The notes under the pieces are model-generated. The model searched no databases, was not told the origin of the DNA, and saw only the letters and a program-made list of their open reading frames with translations. Below are positions 24,968 to 33,362 of a stretch of DNA of 64,000 bases, in pieces; the first letter of the stretch is position 1, and each line of letters starts with the position of its first letter. This DNA comes from Treponema sp. UBA4377 (GTDB lineage: Bacteria > Spirochaetota > Spirochaetia > Treponematales > Treponemataceae), in contig DGRX01000021.1 in assembly GCA_002391235.1 (NCBI GenBank), forward strand, positions 1 through 64,000. Reading direction: 5' to 3'. A program made the translations under genes and the position numbers.

Positions 24968-25023
24968 CGCATTGCGTCTGCCGCGTCTAGCGGCAGCAGA
25001 ATATAGTTACAAGGCGCAATGCG
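24968..25023. repeat. Double inverted repeat between lrp-like gene and aroK
   Basis: Outer arms CGCATTGCG (24968-24976) and CGCAATGCG (25015-25023) enclose an inner hairpin CTGCCGC-GTCTA-GCGGCAG (24978-24996). This outer-plus-inner layout resembles family D, but the sequence is different. The rest of 24866-25116 holds only the two divergent promoters. Confidence 0.6.
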
Positions 25024-25082
25024 CGTGTAGCGACGATATCTAGCGGTGCCGATCAGACGCAACCGCAACTGGGAGCTTTTTA

Positions 25083-25110
25083 TTTACTTTTTCTGCAAAT
25101 GCGCTATACT
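25083..25110 (+). promoter_or_regulatory. Promoter of aroK
   Basis: TTTACT (25083-25088), 16 bp, TATACT (25105-25110). Six bases separate it from the ATG at 25117, so the predicted transcript starts at or next to the start codon. Confidence 0.6.
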
Positions 25111-25116
25111 AATGGA

Positions 25117-25788
25117 ATGAAGACACCGGCGCGTTCTATTATTTTGTGCGGAATCAAGCACTGCGGAAAATCAACTCAAGGCAAAAGACTTGCCGCCGCG
25201 CTGGGCCTTGACTTTTACGACACCGACGACTTGATTTTTGAGCAAACAGGAATGGACGCGCGCGCCATTTACAAGTCGCAAGGAAAGGACGCTTTTATGG
25301 CAGCGGAACTAAAAGCCTGCGAATATTTGCGCGACACTTTGCAGGCGGAAGGTTCGAAAGGCCAAAATGCGGCGGCTTTTGGCCAGCCAAAAAATCGCGG
25401 CGCCTCCGACAATTCATCGCAAGGCCAAAATGCGGCGGCCGCAAAAAGCGCCGTAATCGCGACAGGCGGCGGCATTTGCCAAAACGAGCCTGCAATCGCC
25501 ATCCTTAAAAAGCTTGGAACAATCGTTTACTTGGAAGTGCCAGAAATCACCGCCGCCGGCCGCATCGTACGCGAGGCGCGCTTCCTTCCCGACGGAACGA
25601 TTCAAAACCTTCCGGTCTACATCGCGAACAAAAATCCCGCCGACCAAAAAGAAGTCCGCACCATCTTCCACGACTTTTACATGGAGCGGACAAAAAAATA
25701 CAGGAGCCTCGCCGACGCAAGCGTCCAAGCGCAAGGCTCCCGTTCTGAAAACACAAAGAAGATTTTGTCGGCGCTCGAACTTTTGTAA
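25117..25788 (+). CDS. aroK: Shikimate kinase (AroK-like) with repeat insert
   Basis: 223 residues; the family is usually about 170. The P-loop CGIKHCGKST is near residue 11, the substrate-binding DTDD near 35, and the conserved ATGGG follows the insert. Residues about 79-111 (GSKGQNAAAFGQPKNRGASD and a second QGQNAAAA) are an extra linker built from family B repeats. They sit between the helix after the DTDD region and the ATGGG strand. ATG 25117 is chosen: the earlier ATG at 25099 overlaps the -10 box. No Shine-Dalgarno is present. Confidence 0.8.
   Translation: MKTPARSIILCGIKHCGKSTQGKRLAAALGLDFYDTDDLIFEQTGMDARAIYKSQGKDAFMAAELKACEYLRDTLQAEGSKGQNAAAFGQPKNRGASDNSSQGQNAAAAKSAVIATGGGICQNEPAIAILKKLGTIVYLEVPEITAAGRIVREARFLPDGTIQNLPVYIANKNPADQKEVRTIFHDFYMERTKKYRSLADASVQAQGSRSENTKKILSALELL
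25356..25439. repeat. Family B repeat cluster inside aroK (three units)
   Basis: Units at 25356-25374 and 25418-25439 share AAGGCCAAAATGCGGCGG. A diverged unit at 25384-25404 reads CAGCCAAAAAATCGCGGCGC. They match the repeats in pyrC, mnmE and at 58906/58969. Confidence 0.75.
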
Positions 25789-25817
25789 AGGTAAAAAGCG
25801 CGGCGTTTTGAAGAATT

Positions 25818-27104
25818 TTATACTGCAGCTCTTTTTATCTTATACTCAACATCACAATGTTCCGTTTGTTGACTTTCGTTATATCGATTTAAAAAGTCAA
25901 TAATGGAATAGCCGACTTCTTTTGCCAAATTTACCGGCACGGCGTTTCCAATTTGCTTGTACTTTTGCGTCATTGAACCAGCGAATTCCCAACTGTCTGG
26001 AAATGTTTGAATGCGAGCGTATTCACGGACTGTAAACGGACGAGTTTCATCTGGATGGCAGCGCTCTGTTTGTTTTTGAGCGGGAGCGCAAGTTAATGTC
26101 AAGCATGGTTCATCCCAAGAAATTCTACGAGCCATGCCTGTTTTGCCGCCGCCTAAGTAGTAGCTGCCTTTCATATAATCTTTTTGAATTTCCACAGGCA
26201 AATCCCTCCAGTAACCTCCAGGAGGCACCAACTCCATAACTTTTCTCTTTTTCTCTGGATATTTTTCGCCTTCTGATTTTGGAACATCGCAATCATACAA
26301 AGAGCCTTTTTTCAATGCGTCTTTTAGCGTATAAATGCGGCGGCTTGGTTTAGGATAAAAAAAGTTTGTAGAAATACCCTTCCTTATGCCAACCAAAATC
26401 ATTCTTTCTCTTTTTTGAGGAACCTTGTAATATATGGCTTTTAATATTTGCGGCGCTAAAACTGTATAACCAAGTTCAGTAAGAATATCTACCATGCCTT
26501 TAATAGTCTTTCCGTTGTCATGGGAAAGCAAGCCTCGAACATTTTCTCCAATGCAAATTTTAGGCTGAATTTCTTTTACAGCGCGCGCCCATTCAAAAAA
26601 CAAAGTGCCGCGAGCGTCTTCAAATCCTAATTTTTTTCCAGCGTAACTAAAGGCTTGGCAAGGAAAGCCGCCTGTCACAACATCCACTTTTCCTTGATAT
26701 TGCGAAAAATCTATATCATGGACATCGCCTTCAACGACATTCCAATCAGGCCTGTTTTTTCTTAAAGTTTCGCATGCGGTATGGTCAAATTCATTCAGCA
26801 TAACATGATGCAACCCCGCCTCTTCCAAGCCAAGCGCAAGTCCGCCCGCGCCTGCAAAAAGTTCCACAGAAGTATAATAATTATCAGGTGTTACTGCATT
26901 ATCAGCATTTTTTGATTTCGGAAAATATAATTCCAACTGTTCGCAAATTTTTAATTCTTTTTCTGTATAAAACCTATATCCTGAAATTCCGTTTCGCCTT
27001 GCTTTTAGTTTTCCAGAATTATCCCAACGTCTTAGAGTGTCTTTTGAAACAGACAGCAAATCCGCGAATTGTTCAATTGTATATACCTCTGACTTTTTTT
27101 TCAT
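25818..27104 (-). CDS. DNA cytosine-5 methyltransferase with N-terminal MerR-like helix-turn-helix
   Basis: 428 residues. The start at 27104 (MKKKSEVYTIEQF) follows GGTGG. The N-terminal domain (about 6-60, LLSVSKDTLRRWDNSGKLKA) is a MerR/excisionase-type DNA-binding fold. The C5 methyltransferase motifs follow: FAGAGGLALGLEEAG, catalytic Cys in GGFPCQAFSYAG, ENVRGL, QKRERMILVG, REYARIQTFPDSW and QIGNAVP. It lies downstream of a restriction enzyme gene, has its own promoter, and its base composition is AT-richer than its neighbours. The HTH probably represses its own promoter. Confidence 0.92.
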   Translation of the reverse strand: MKKKSEVYTIEQFADLLSVSKDTLRRWDNSGKLKARRNGISGYRFYTEKELKICEQLELYFPKSKNADNAVTPDNYYTSVELFAGAGGLALGLEEAGLHHVMLNEFDHTACETLRKNRPDWNVVEGDVHDIDFSQYQGKVDVVTGGFPCQAFSYAGKKLGFEDARGTLFFEWARAVKEIQPKICIGENVRGLLSHDNGKTIKGMVDILTELGYTVLAPQILKAIYYKVPQKRERMILVGIRKGISTNFFYPKPSRRIYTLKDALKKGSLYDCDVPKSEGEKYPEKKRKVMELVPPGGYWRDLPVEIQKDYMKGSYYLGGGKTGMARRISWDEPCLTLTCAPAQKQTERCHPDETRPFTVREYARIQTFPDSWEFAGSMTQKYKQIGNAVPVNLAKEVGYSIIDFLNRYNESQQTEHCDVEYKIKRAAV

Positions 27105-27106
27105 AA

Positions 27107-27152
27107 TAACCACCTTATGCAACATTATGCATGGTTATTTTTGTTTTGTCAA
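27107..27152 (-). promoter_or_regulatory. Promoter and dyad operator of the methyltransferase gene
   Basis: TTGACA (27152-27147), 17 bp, CATAAT (27129-27124). The dyad ATGCA-N6-TGCAT (27117-27132), flanked by TAACCA and TGGTTA, covers the -10 box. It is a likely binding site for the HTH domain of the methyltransferase itself. Confidence 0.6.
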
Positions 27153-27170
27153 GAGAAGAACACAAAAAAT

Positions 27171-27890
27171 TTACGATTCTGAAATTTCTATAACTTCTTT
27201 TGTTTGCGCCAACTTTTTTATGACTTCATCAAGTTCGTCTTTAAAGTCACTTTCCGTAACAACAGAGCCTATCGCTTTTATCAAATCAAAATAGAAATTT
27301 TCATCGCCAGTCAAATGCAGCCAAAATTCCTTGCCCGCAAAAACAGGAATGTTATATTTTTTTTCAAGCCGCTTATAGTTCCCGCTCAATTCTTTGTGAG
27401 AGCCATAAATAACTCCGACAATTAAATCATCTATTCCAATTTTCTTTGAATTTGTTCTTGCCAGATTTTTTACACTATTAAAATGATTGACAATTGTTTC
27501 AACATCGTCTTTATTTATAGTGTTTGGCCCAGCCTTTAATTGGCAATACTTACGCGAGCCGTCCATCGCGTCGTCAAATTCAATGTCCATACCACTAGTG
27601 GTACTTGCAAAAGAAGAAAGCACTTCAGTTGTGAATTTTTGAATGCCAGTTCCAAACATTGTGGTTATTGAAGTTGCAAGGACGCGCGGATAAATCAAAG
27701 CCTTCGCCATGCTTTCGGGCTTGGCGTTGCCGGTAAGAAAATGTGCCAAATAAGACGCAAGGAACGGATTTATATGAAACTTTTTTATTGAAATTAATTT
27801 CCTCGCATTTACTTGATGCTTCTCCATAATGCTAGTTCTAAACCATTCTTTTGATTTTTCCAGTATTTCCGCTTTTTTCTTGCCGTCCAT
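27171..27890 (-). CDS. Type II restriction endonuclease (PmeII/TdeIII-like)
   Basis: 239 residues. A PD-(D/E)xK-type core is visible as GMDIEFDDAMDGSRKYCQLKAGPNTIN, with the acidic residue in IEF and QLK as catalytic strand. The KAGPNTIN segment is what I associate with the PmeII family; TdeIII-like is the alternative. It is immediately upstream of the C5 methyltransferase, so the two form a restriction-modification system. The composition is AT-rich, which suggests transfer. The recognition site cannot be read from the sequence. Confidence 0.7.
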   Translation of the reverse strand: MDGKKKAEILEKSKEWFRTSIMEKHQVNARKLISIKKFHINPFLASYLAHFLTGNAKPESMAKALIYPRVLATSITTMFGTGIQKFTTEVLSSFASTTSGMDIEFDDAMDGSRKYCQLKAGPNTINKDDVETIVNHFNSVKNLARTNSKKIGIDDLIVGVIYGSHKELSGNYKRLEKKYNIPVFAGKEFWLHLTGDENFYFDLIKAIGSVVTESDFKDELDEVIKKLAQTKEVIEISES

Positions 27891-27926
27891 AAGTTTATCC
27901 TTTTACAATTTTTTCGTTCACGAATT

Positions 27927-28529
27927 CTAACATCCGCAGCCGCAGCCTTCTCCACCGCAACCGCCGCCACATCCGCCGTCGCCGCAATCGCAGTCGCCGT
28001 CGCAGTCATCTCCGCAGCCGTCTCCGCATGAGCCGCACGAACAGCCTCCGCCGCAACCGCAGCCGCCGGTGTAAACCGAACCGGCCTCGACCTGTTCAAG
28101 GCTTGCGTTGGCGACGTCCTTAACCTCAACGTCAAAGCAAAGGGTTTTTCCGGCCAGCTCGTGGTTGGCGTCAACGGTGATTTCCTTGTCATCGACTTTT
28201 GTAACGTGAACGATTACAGGGCCGCCGTTGGATTCGGCTTGGAAGGCCATTCCGACTTTTATTTCCAAGTCAGGATCAAACTGGTCTCGCGGAACTTTCG
28301 TCACAAGCTTGGGGTCGTATTCGCCGTAAGCTTCGGCCGGCTCGATGACCGCGCTGAACTTGTCGCCTGGCTCCCTTCCTTCCAACTGCTTTTCCAAACC
28401 GACAATCAAGTTTCCGCGGCCATGCAAGTATTCAAAAGCGCCGGCCTCGTGCGAGGAGTCCAAAACCTTTCCGTCAGTGTCTTTCAACACGTATTCAATC
28501 GCGACAATCTTATTCTTTTCTATCTTCAT
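27927..28529 (-). CDS. slyD: SlyD-like FKBP peptidyl-prolyl isomerase with Cys/Gly-rich metal tail
   Basis: 200 residues. The FKBP domain with inserted flap is at 1-146 (VLDSSHEAGAFEYLHGRGNLIVGLEKQL, DANHELAGKTLCFDVEV). The tail from 157 has 14 cysteines in 44 residues, nearly all separated by Gly, Asp or Ser, and no histidine; E. coli SlyD has a His-rich nickel tail instead. The gene starts two bases after nifU. Chaperone and metal storage or delivery are inferred from SlyD. Confidence 0.88.
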   Translation of the reverse strand: MKIEKNKIVAIEYVLKDTDGKVLDSSHEAGAFEYLHGRGNLIVGLEKQLEGREPGDKFSAVIEPAEAYGEYDPKLVTKVPRDQFDPDLEIKVGMAFQAESNGGPVIVHVTKVDDKEITVDANHELAGKTLCFDVEVKDVANASLEQVEAGSVYTGGCGCGGGCSCGSCGDGCGDDCDGDCDCGDGGCGGGCGGEGCGCGC

Positions 28530-28531
28530 AA

Positions 28532-28786
28532 TTAAAATCCAAATTCAGGGGCGGGAGTGTCGTTCACAACTTCGGTGACTTCCGGGCAAGCGTCCTTTAG
28601 GAACTGCTCAACGCCCATCTTTAGCGTCATCGTCGCCATCGGGCAAGAGCCGCACGCGCCCGTCAACTTTAGGTGCACGCGCTTTTGCTCGTCGATAGAC
28701 AAAAATTCCATGTCGCCGCCGTCAGCCTGCAACTGCGGTCGGAACGCGTCCAACGCTTCCTTAACTTTCGCTTCAAGTTCTTCCAT
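28532..28786 (-). CDS. NifU C-terminal domain Fe-S scaffold protein
   Basis: 84 residues, only the NifU C-terminal (Nfu) domain. The CGSCPMA motif carries the two cluster-binding cysteines. It supplies Fe-S clusters to other proteins. It starts nine bases after mazF and ends two bases before slyD, which may share its metal context. Confidence 0.92.
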   Translation of the reverse strand: MEELEAKVKEALDAFRPQLQADGGDMEFLSIDEQKRVHLKLTGACGSCPMATMTLKMGVEQFLKDACPEVTEVVNDTPAPEFGF

Positions 28787-28795
28787 AATTTACTC

Positions 28796-29134
28796 CTATT
28801 CAATCAACAACTTTATATTATCAACAACGGAATCAATTTCTTCGTCCGACGCTTTTTCAATATAGGCGCAGTCTCTCTGCTTCCAGTCAAGATTTTTTAT
28901 TTGGTCGCTGAGAATGCAGCCGCTTATCGAATGTTTGTCCAATACAATTTCAAAAGGATATCCCTTAATATGGCTTGTTATAGGACAGAACAAAGCAAGG
29001 CCGATTTTTTGGTTGTATTTTTTTTGCGACACGCAAATCGCTGGCCGGCGGCCTTTTTGCTCATGTCCGGCTTGCGGATCAAAATTAAGCCAAACCAAAT
29101 CGCCTTTCTCTGGAACATAATTCTTTTTTACCAT
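28796..29134 (-). CDS. mazF: MazF-type endoribonuclease toxin
   Basis: 112 residues. PEKGDLVWLNFDPQAGHEQKGRRPAICVS is the typical MazF N-terminus, including the GRRPA active-site segment, and CPITSHIKGYPFEIVL follows. It overlaps mazE by seven bases. It cleaves mRNA when free of MazE. Confidence 0.93.
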   Translation of the reverse strand: MVKKNYVPEKGDLVWLNFDPQAGHEQKGRRPAICVSQKKYNQKIGLALFCPITSHIKGYPFEIVLDKHSISGCILSDQIKNLDWKQRDCAYIEKASDEEIDSVVDNIKLLIE

Positions 29135-29361
29135 TCTTCTTTTCCCACAGATTTTCCTGTTGAAAGTTCAGAATGAATGTTGTCTGGCGTAACCTGCGCC
29201 AACATGTCGTCAAGGGTCTTTTTTTGAGGAAGAATTACAATCTTGCCTTTTTCGGCAATAACTTCAATTTTGCTGCCGTTCTTAACGTTGTTGTCTTTTG
29301 CCCAAAGGGAAGGAATTCTAAAACCAAGGCTGTTGCCCCATTTTTTCACAACCGCTTGCAT
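29128..29361 (-). CDS. mazE: MazE-type AbrB-fold antitoxin
   Basis: 77 residues from the ATG at 29361 (MQAVVKKWGNSLGFRIP) with AGGGGG four bases upstream; in-frame ATGs at 29379 and 29409 are less likely. The AbrB swapped-hairpin DNA-binding domain is N-terminal, and an acidic MazF-binding tail follows (DNIHSELSTGKSVGKEEW). Confidence 0.9.
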   Translation of the reverse strand: MQAVVKKWGNSLGFRIPSLWAKDNNVKNGSKIEVIAEKGKIVILPQKKTLDDMLAQVTPDNIHSELSTGKSVGKEEW

Positions 29362-29409
29362 AGCGCCCCCTATGCGCATAGTATATACAATGTATAACCA
29401 TTTTGTCAA
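29362..29409 (-). promoter_or_regulatory. mazEF promoter and operator palindromes
   Basis: TTGACA (29409-29404) and TATACT (29385-29380) with an 18-bp spacer. Two palindromes overlap the -10 and start region: TATACAATGTATA (29384-29396) and the perfect CTATGCGCATAG (29370-29381). They are probable MazE binding sites. Confidence 0.65.
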
Positions 29410-29434
29410 GGGGGCGAAGCCGCCGCTTTAGTCC

Positions 29435-31162
29435 TTAGCCCAACTTTTCTATTGTTCTGTGCAGCTCAATAATGCGGGCGTGAACGTAATGGTCAAGCGC
29501 GGGCTTTTCCAAAACGCCCAAAAGCTCGTCGTTGTAGCCGACGATTGGAATCGCTTCCGTGTCGTACTCGTCAAACAGCTTGTAGGCTTCAGGCAGCATT
29601 AGCTGCGGGGAACAGGTGACAGTCACAGGATCCATTATGTCGGTGGCCAAAAGATTTTCGGCCAGCTCGCCGATGGCAAGCGTTTCCTTTAAGTGCTCAA
29701 GAGAAATCACGCCGACCAACTTTCCGCCCTCGGACCTGACGGCGTAATTCAAATTGTTGTGGCGGGAGAAAGCGTCGAGTATTTCCTTAATCGTTTGGTT
29801 TTCCGCGACGATAGACGGCGACTCTTGCGAGCAAATTTTATCGTTGCCCCAGGTAACGTCGGCCACCTTAGTGTTTTTCTTAATGTCTTCCTCGGTGATG
29901 TTAAGGCCCACCTCTCCCGCCTTGGTCACGCCGTACTTTACGAAAATCGGGCCAACAAGCTGGACGATAAATGTCGTCGCCGTGATGATGAGCAAAATTT
30001 GCGGGCCAATCGAATCGGCAAAGTCGTTCCCCGCCGCGATTGAAAGTCCGATTGCGACTCCCGCCTGCGAAAGCAAGCAGCAGGGCAAGTATTTCCTTAC
30101 CGTGGCCGGAGCCTTTGTAAGCCAAGAGCCAAAAATAGAGCCAATTGTCTTTCCAAACGAGCGGCCCAAAACGTAAACGACGGCCAAGACTCCCAAGTAA
30201 GGCGTGATGATCCAAATGTCAAGCTTGGCTCCGACAAGAACGAAGAACAAGACGTAAACCGGCGGCGTGAATTTTTCGACCAGCGTAAAAACCGGCCGCG
30301 TCTTTGCCGGCGCAAAGTTCACCATAAAAAAGCCAAGCGCCATCGCCGCCAAAATGTTGTCCAGGTTCAAAAAGAGCGCGCAGCCCGTGCACAAAAACAG
30401 GCTTCCCAGCGCGAACGAAAGTATGCGGCCGTCTTCGTTCATAATGTTTTTTATCATGACCATCAAGAGCGCTCCAAAAGCGCAGCCCAGCAAAATCGAG
30501 CCAAAAATGTCGCGGCCTATCATCAAAAGCTGCGCGCCAAGCGAGACCGACGCTCCGTTTAAAAGCGGAGACGAAATTGAATTTGCTATCGCGTACAAAA
30601 TCAAGGCCACGGCGTCGTCCATCGCGACAATGCCGTAAACGATTGTCGTAAGCGGGCCGCGGGTCCTGTACTCAACCAAAACGTCGGTCGTCGCGGCTGG
30701 CGCGGTGGCGGAACAAATCGCTCCCAAAATCAAGCCCATCGCGACAGAAAGCGGCAAGTTTCCGGAGACAGTCAGCGAGATCGCGAAAATGATTCCGCCC
30801 ACGATAAAAAAAGGCGTGATCGACTCAAAAAGCAAAATGCCCACAAACTGCTTTCCGTATTTTTTGATTACGTTAAGCTTTAGCTCCGCGCCAATCAAAA
30901 AGCCGATTAGCGAAAGCGAAACAGCGCTCACAGGATTGAGCGAGGCGATGGTGGCCTTGCCCAAAAGCTGCAGGCCGCTTGAACCGATTATGATTCCGAT
31001 TACGATGTAGCCCACAACCTGCGGGATTTTGAGCTTTTTAAAAATGCGGCCGCCAAGGGCTCCAAAAAACATTATGATGCCCAAAAGCAAGACAATTTGC
31101 GTGGCTTGAAGAGAATAAAAATGCATCGCCTCTGGCAACAGGTCAGAAAACGGATCGTTCAT
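29435..31162 (-). CDS. Kef/CPA2-type cation:proton antiporter with CBS domains
   Basis: 575 residues. Twelve or so membrane helices (about 15-410) of the Na+/H+ exchanger fold are followed by a tandem CBS pair (about 440-560, IVAENQTIKEILDAFSRHNNLNYAVRSEGGKLVGVISLEHL). The TrkA-N nucleotide domain of KefB/C is absent; CBS domains take its place. A complete promoter lies in the 43 bp between it and the upstream transglycosylase gene. Ion and ligand are unknown. Confidence 0.88.
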   Translation of the reverse strand: MNDPFSDLLPEAMHFYSLQATQIVLLLGIIMFFGALGGRIFKKLKIPQVVGYIVIGIIIGSSGLQLLGKATIASLNPVSAVSLSLIGFLIGAELKLNVIKKYGKQFVGILLFESITPFFIVGGIIFAISLTVSGNLPLSVAMGLILGAICSATAPAATTDVLVEYRTRGPLTTIVYGIVAMDDAVALILYAIANSISSPLLNGASVSLGAQLLMIGRDIFGSILLGCAFGALLMVMIKNIMNEDGRILSFALGSLFLCTGCALFLNLDNILAAMALGFFMVNFAPAKTRPVFTLVEKFTPPVYVLFFVLVGAKLDIWIITPYLGVLAVVYVLGRSFGKTIGSIFGSWLTKAPATVRKYLPCCLLSQAGVAIGLSIAAGNDFADSIGPQILLIITATTFIVQLVGPIFVKYGVTKAGEVGLNITEEDIKKNTKVADVTWGNDKICSQESPSIVAENQTIKEILDAFSRHNNLNYAVRSEGGKLVGVISLEHLKETLAIGELAENLLATDIMDPVTVTCSPQLMLPEAYKLFDEYDTEAIPIVGYNDELLGVLEKPALDHYVHARIIELHRTIEKLG

Positions 31163-31170
31163 ATTCCGAC

Positions 31171-31199
31171 AGTATAGCGTTTTGCGGGAACCGTGTCAA
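31171..31199 (-). promoter_or_regulatory. Promoter of the antiporter gene
   Basis: TTGACA (31199-31194), 17 bp, TATACT (31176-31171). The -10 box is eight bases from the ATG, predicting a leaderless transcript. Confidence 0.8.
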
Positions 31200-31205
31200 A
31201 GCGGA

Positions 31206-33362
31206 TTACATCAACTCGCTTACGATGTCGCACGGATTCTTGCCGTCGTAAAGCCAGGCGTAGATGGCGGCGGCACTGACGACGCGGCGGCCGTAGTCGC
31301 GGGTTTCGGCAAAGGGAAGCGTTTCCAAGAACATGTCGCTCCACAACTGTCCTTGCGAATTAAGCTCGATTTTGCTGCTTCTAATCCAGCGGCGCACGAC
31401 AGTGATTCCGGCGTTGTAGGCAAAGAGCGCCAAAATACCCGAATCGTCCAAGCGCTTTTTCATGTGGGAATAGTAGTAGGTTCCAAAGCGAATGTTCGTC
31501 GCCGGATCCAGCAAATTGTAACTCTCAACTTTCAAGCGCTTGGCGCAGTCGGAAGCGGTCGCTTCCATAAGCTGTGTAAGGCCGATCGCTCCGGCGTGGC
31601 TTTGAATGGCCGGCTCAAAAAAGCTTTCGGTCCTGACAAGCGCGAACATAAGGTAGTCGTCAACCTCAAACTCTTTGGCCGAAGCGCGTATGCAGTCCAA
31701 AAAATTTTGGGGATACAAAAGCTCAAAAGCCGCGCGGGAGATTTGAATGCCGTCAAGGTTGGCCGAGCGCGCTATCATTCTTAGGCTTTTGGAATAATAG
31801 TCGTTTTGTCCGCCGGCCATTTGGCGCAAAAATTCGCTAAGGCGCTCCACGGTCGAAAGGTCAATCATCTTTTTGTCCATGTCAAAAAAGAATTTCCACT
31901 CGTCGTAAATGCATTCGCCAAGGCCAAAGTCCGCGTAGCCCAAAAGCAATTTGCGGGCAGACAAGGCTTGTTCCATCGAAACTTTTTCAGGAACTAACGG
32001 CTCAAGTTTTTTCGGCTCAAAAAACATTTTGTCAATGTCGCCGGCAGAATATCCCAATTCCTTGGCGGCCAAAAGCTTGTAGTAAACGTAAGTGCCGGGA
32101 TCAGTCGCGGCGGCAAGCTTGTAGGCTTGCTCGATTTTTTCTTTGTCAGGCTCCTTTGTCTGGCTTTGCAAAACCCTTGCCGTCAAGTAGGCGTACTTTG
32201 AAACAGTCGCCTGGCTTGCATGCCCCTCTATCGCGTCCAAAACTTGCCGGAACAAATTCCACTTTCCGCCGCTAAAAAGCAGGACAGAAAGCGAGTCAAA
32301 AAAATCGTCAAAATAGTCCTTTTGGCAAAAAGACGCCGCGTGTTTTTTTAGCCCCGCAAGAGCTTCCTCCGTGGAAATTTTCAGGCAGGACTGCAAGTAG
32401 TACCAAAGCGCTTGGTCGCGCTCGCCTTCGTCGCCGGCCAAATCAAGCGCGGCTTCAAACTGCTTAAGCGAGCGGCGGCGGTAGTTGTCGTTTTTATTGT
32501 AAAGCAAGCCGGAATAAATCATCGCGTAGTAATTTATCCTTTTGTCTTTCCAAACGCCTCGCGCCAATTCTTCAAACCACTTTGCGTTGTTTATGTCGTC
32601 GTTGTTTCCGTTGACGCAAGCGCGGCCCATGTCGGCGACCAATTGCCAGGTCAAAGGAATTTTATTTTTTTCGATTGTAAGCGCGCGGATTTGGTCATAC
32701 ATTTCAAAAGCCGCGTTGTAGTTTCCGCGATAAATCGCGATTCTAAATTGCAGGACAAAATCTTTGTTCACTGCAAAGTCAGAGAATTGCTCCGCGCCGC
32801 CAACGTCGCCGGTAATGACGTCCTCCAATTCGTCGCGGGCGTTTTGCTTGTAAAATTCGTAGTGAACGTCGCTGATTCGCCTTTGGGTAAACCAATCATA
32901 AACCGCTTGGTCAAAGCGCGAATCGTTTTTTTTGTCCAGGGCTTGCAATCTTAGCGCGGCCAAGCTGTTGTCGCAAACGGCAAGGTCAATGTCGTCCGTG
33001 GCTTCAATCGCCAGCGCCCATTCCTTGTCGGCCAAAAATTCCCTTGCTGCAAAAAGCTTTGCGTCGTCGTCGTTGTATTTTTTTAGGTAGTCTTGGCATC
33101 TTTTGATTCTTTGCTGAACGTCTCCAATCAAGCAAAGCTGCCTCATCGACCTTCTTGCGGCCCAATAGCTTCCTTTTTTTGCGGAACGGAAAAAATATTT
33201 TTGAGCCGTTTCTGTGTCCTTGTCGCGCAAGGCAAGCAAGCCGTTAAAGTAGCTGGCGTCCGCTCCGTAGAATTTATTTAAAGAGACTTTTTCCTGCGAG
33301 CAGGCTGTGAACAAGGAGAAGAACGCCAGCGCGAGAATTGTTTTTTTTGCGGAAGAAAGCAT
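31206..33362 (-). CDS. Lytic transglycosylase (SLT domain) lipoprotein
   Basis: 718 residues. The start at 33362 (MLSSAKKTILALAFFSLFTACSQEK) gives a lipoprotein signal with lipobox FTAC. A long helical, TPR-like superhelix (about 25-560) resembles Slt70. The C-terminal SLT domain has the catalytic Glu near 575 (VRTESFFEP) and AGAIGLTQLM, RFGTYYYSHM and LFAYNAG. It cuts peptidoglycan to anhydro-muropeptides. The ATG overlaps the stop of the LysM gene (TGATG), so the two are coupled. Confidence 0.9.
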   Translation of the reverse strand: MLSSAKKTILALAFFSLFTACSQEKVSLNKFYGADASYFNGLLALRDKDTETAQKYFFRSAKKGSYWAARRSMRQLCLIGDVQQRIKRCQDYLKKYNDDDAKLFAAREFLADKEWALAIEATDDIDLAVCDNSLAALRLQALDKKNDSRFDQAVYDWFTQRRISDVHYEFYKQNARDELEDVITGDVGGAEQFSDFAVNKDFVLQFRIAIYRGNYNAAFEMYDQIRALTIEKNKIPLTWQLVADMGRACVNGNNDDINNAKWFEELARGVWKDKRINYYAMIYSGLLYNKNDNYRRRSLKQFEAALDLAGDEGERDQALWYYLQSCLKISTEEALAGLKKHAASFCQKDYFDDFFDSLSVLLFSGGKWNLFRQVLDAIEGHASQATVSKYAYLTARVLQSQTKEPDKEKIEQAYKLAAATDPGTYVYYKLLAAKELGYSAGDIDKMFFEPKKLEPLVPEKVSMEQALSARKLLLGYADFGLGECIYDEWKFFFDMDKKMIDLSTVERLSEFLRQMAGGQNDYYSKSLRMIARSANLDGIQISRAAFELLYPQNFLDCIRASAKEFEVDDYLMFALVRTESFFEPAIQSHAGAIGLTQLMEATASDCAKRLKVESYNLLDPATNIRFGTYYYSHMKKRLDDSGILALFAYNAGITVVRRWIRSSKIELNSQGQLWSDMFLETLPFAETRDYGRRVVSAAAIYAWLYDGKNPCDIVSELM

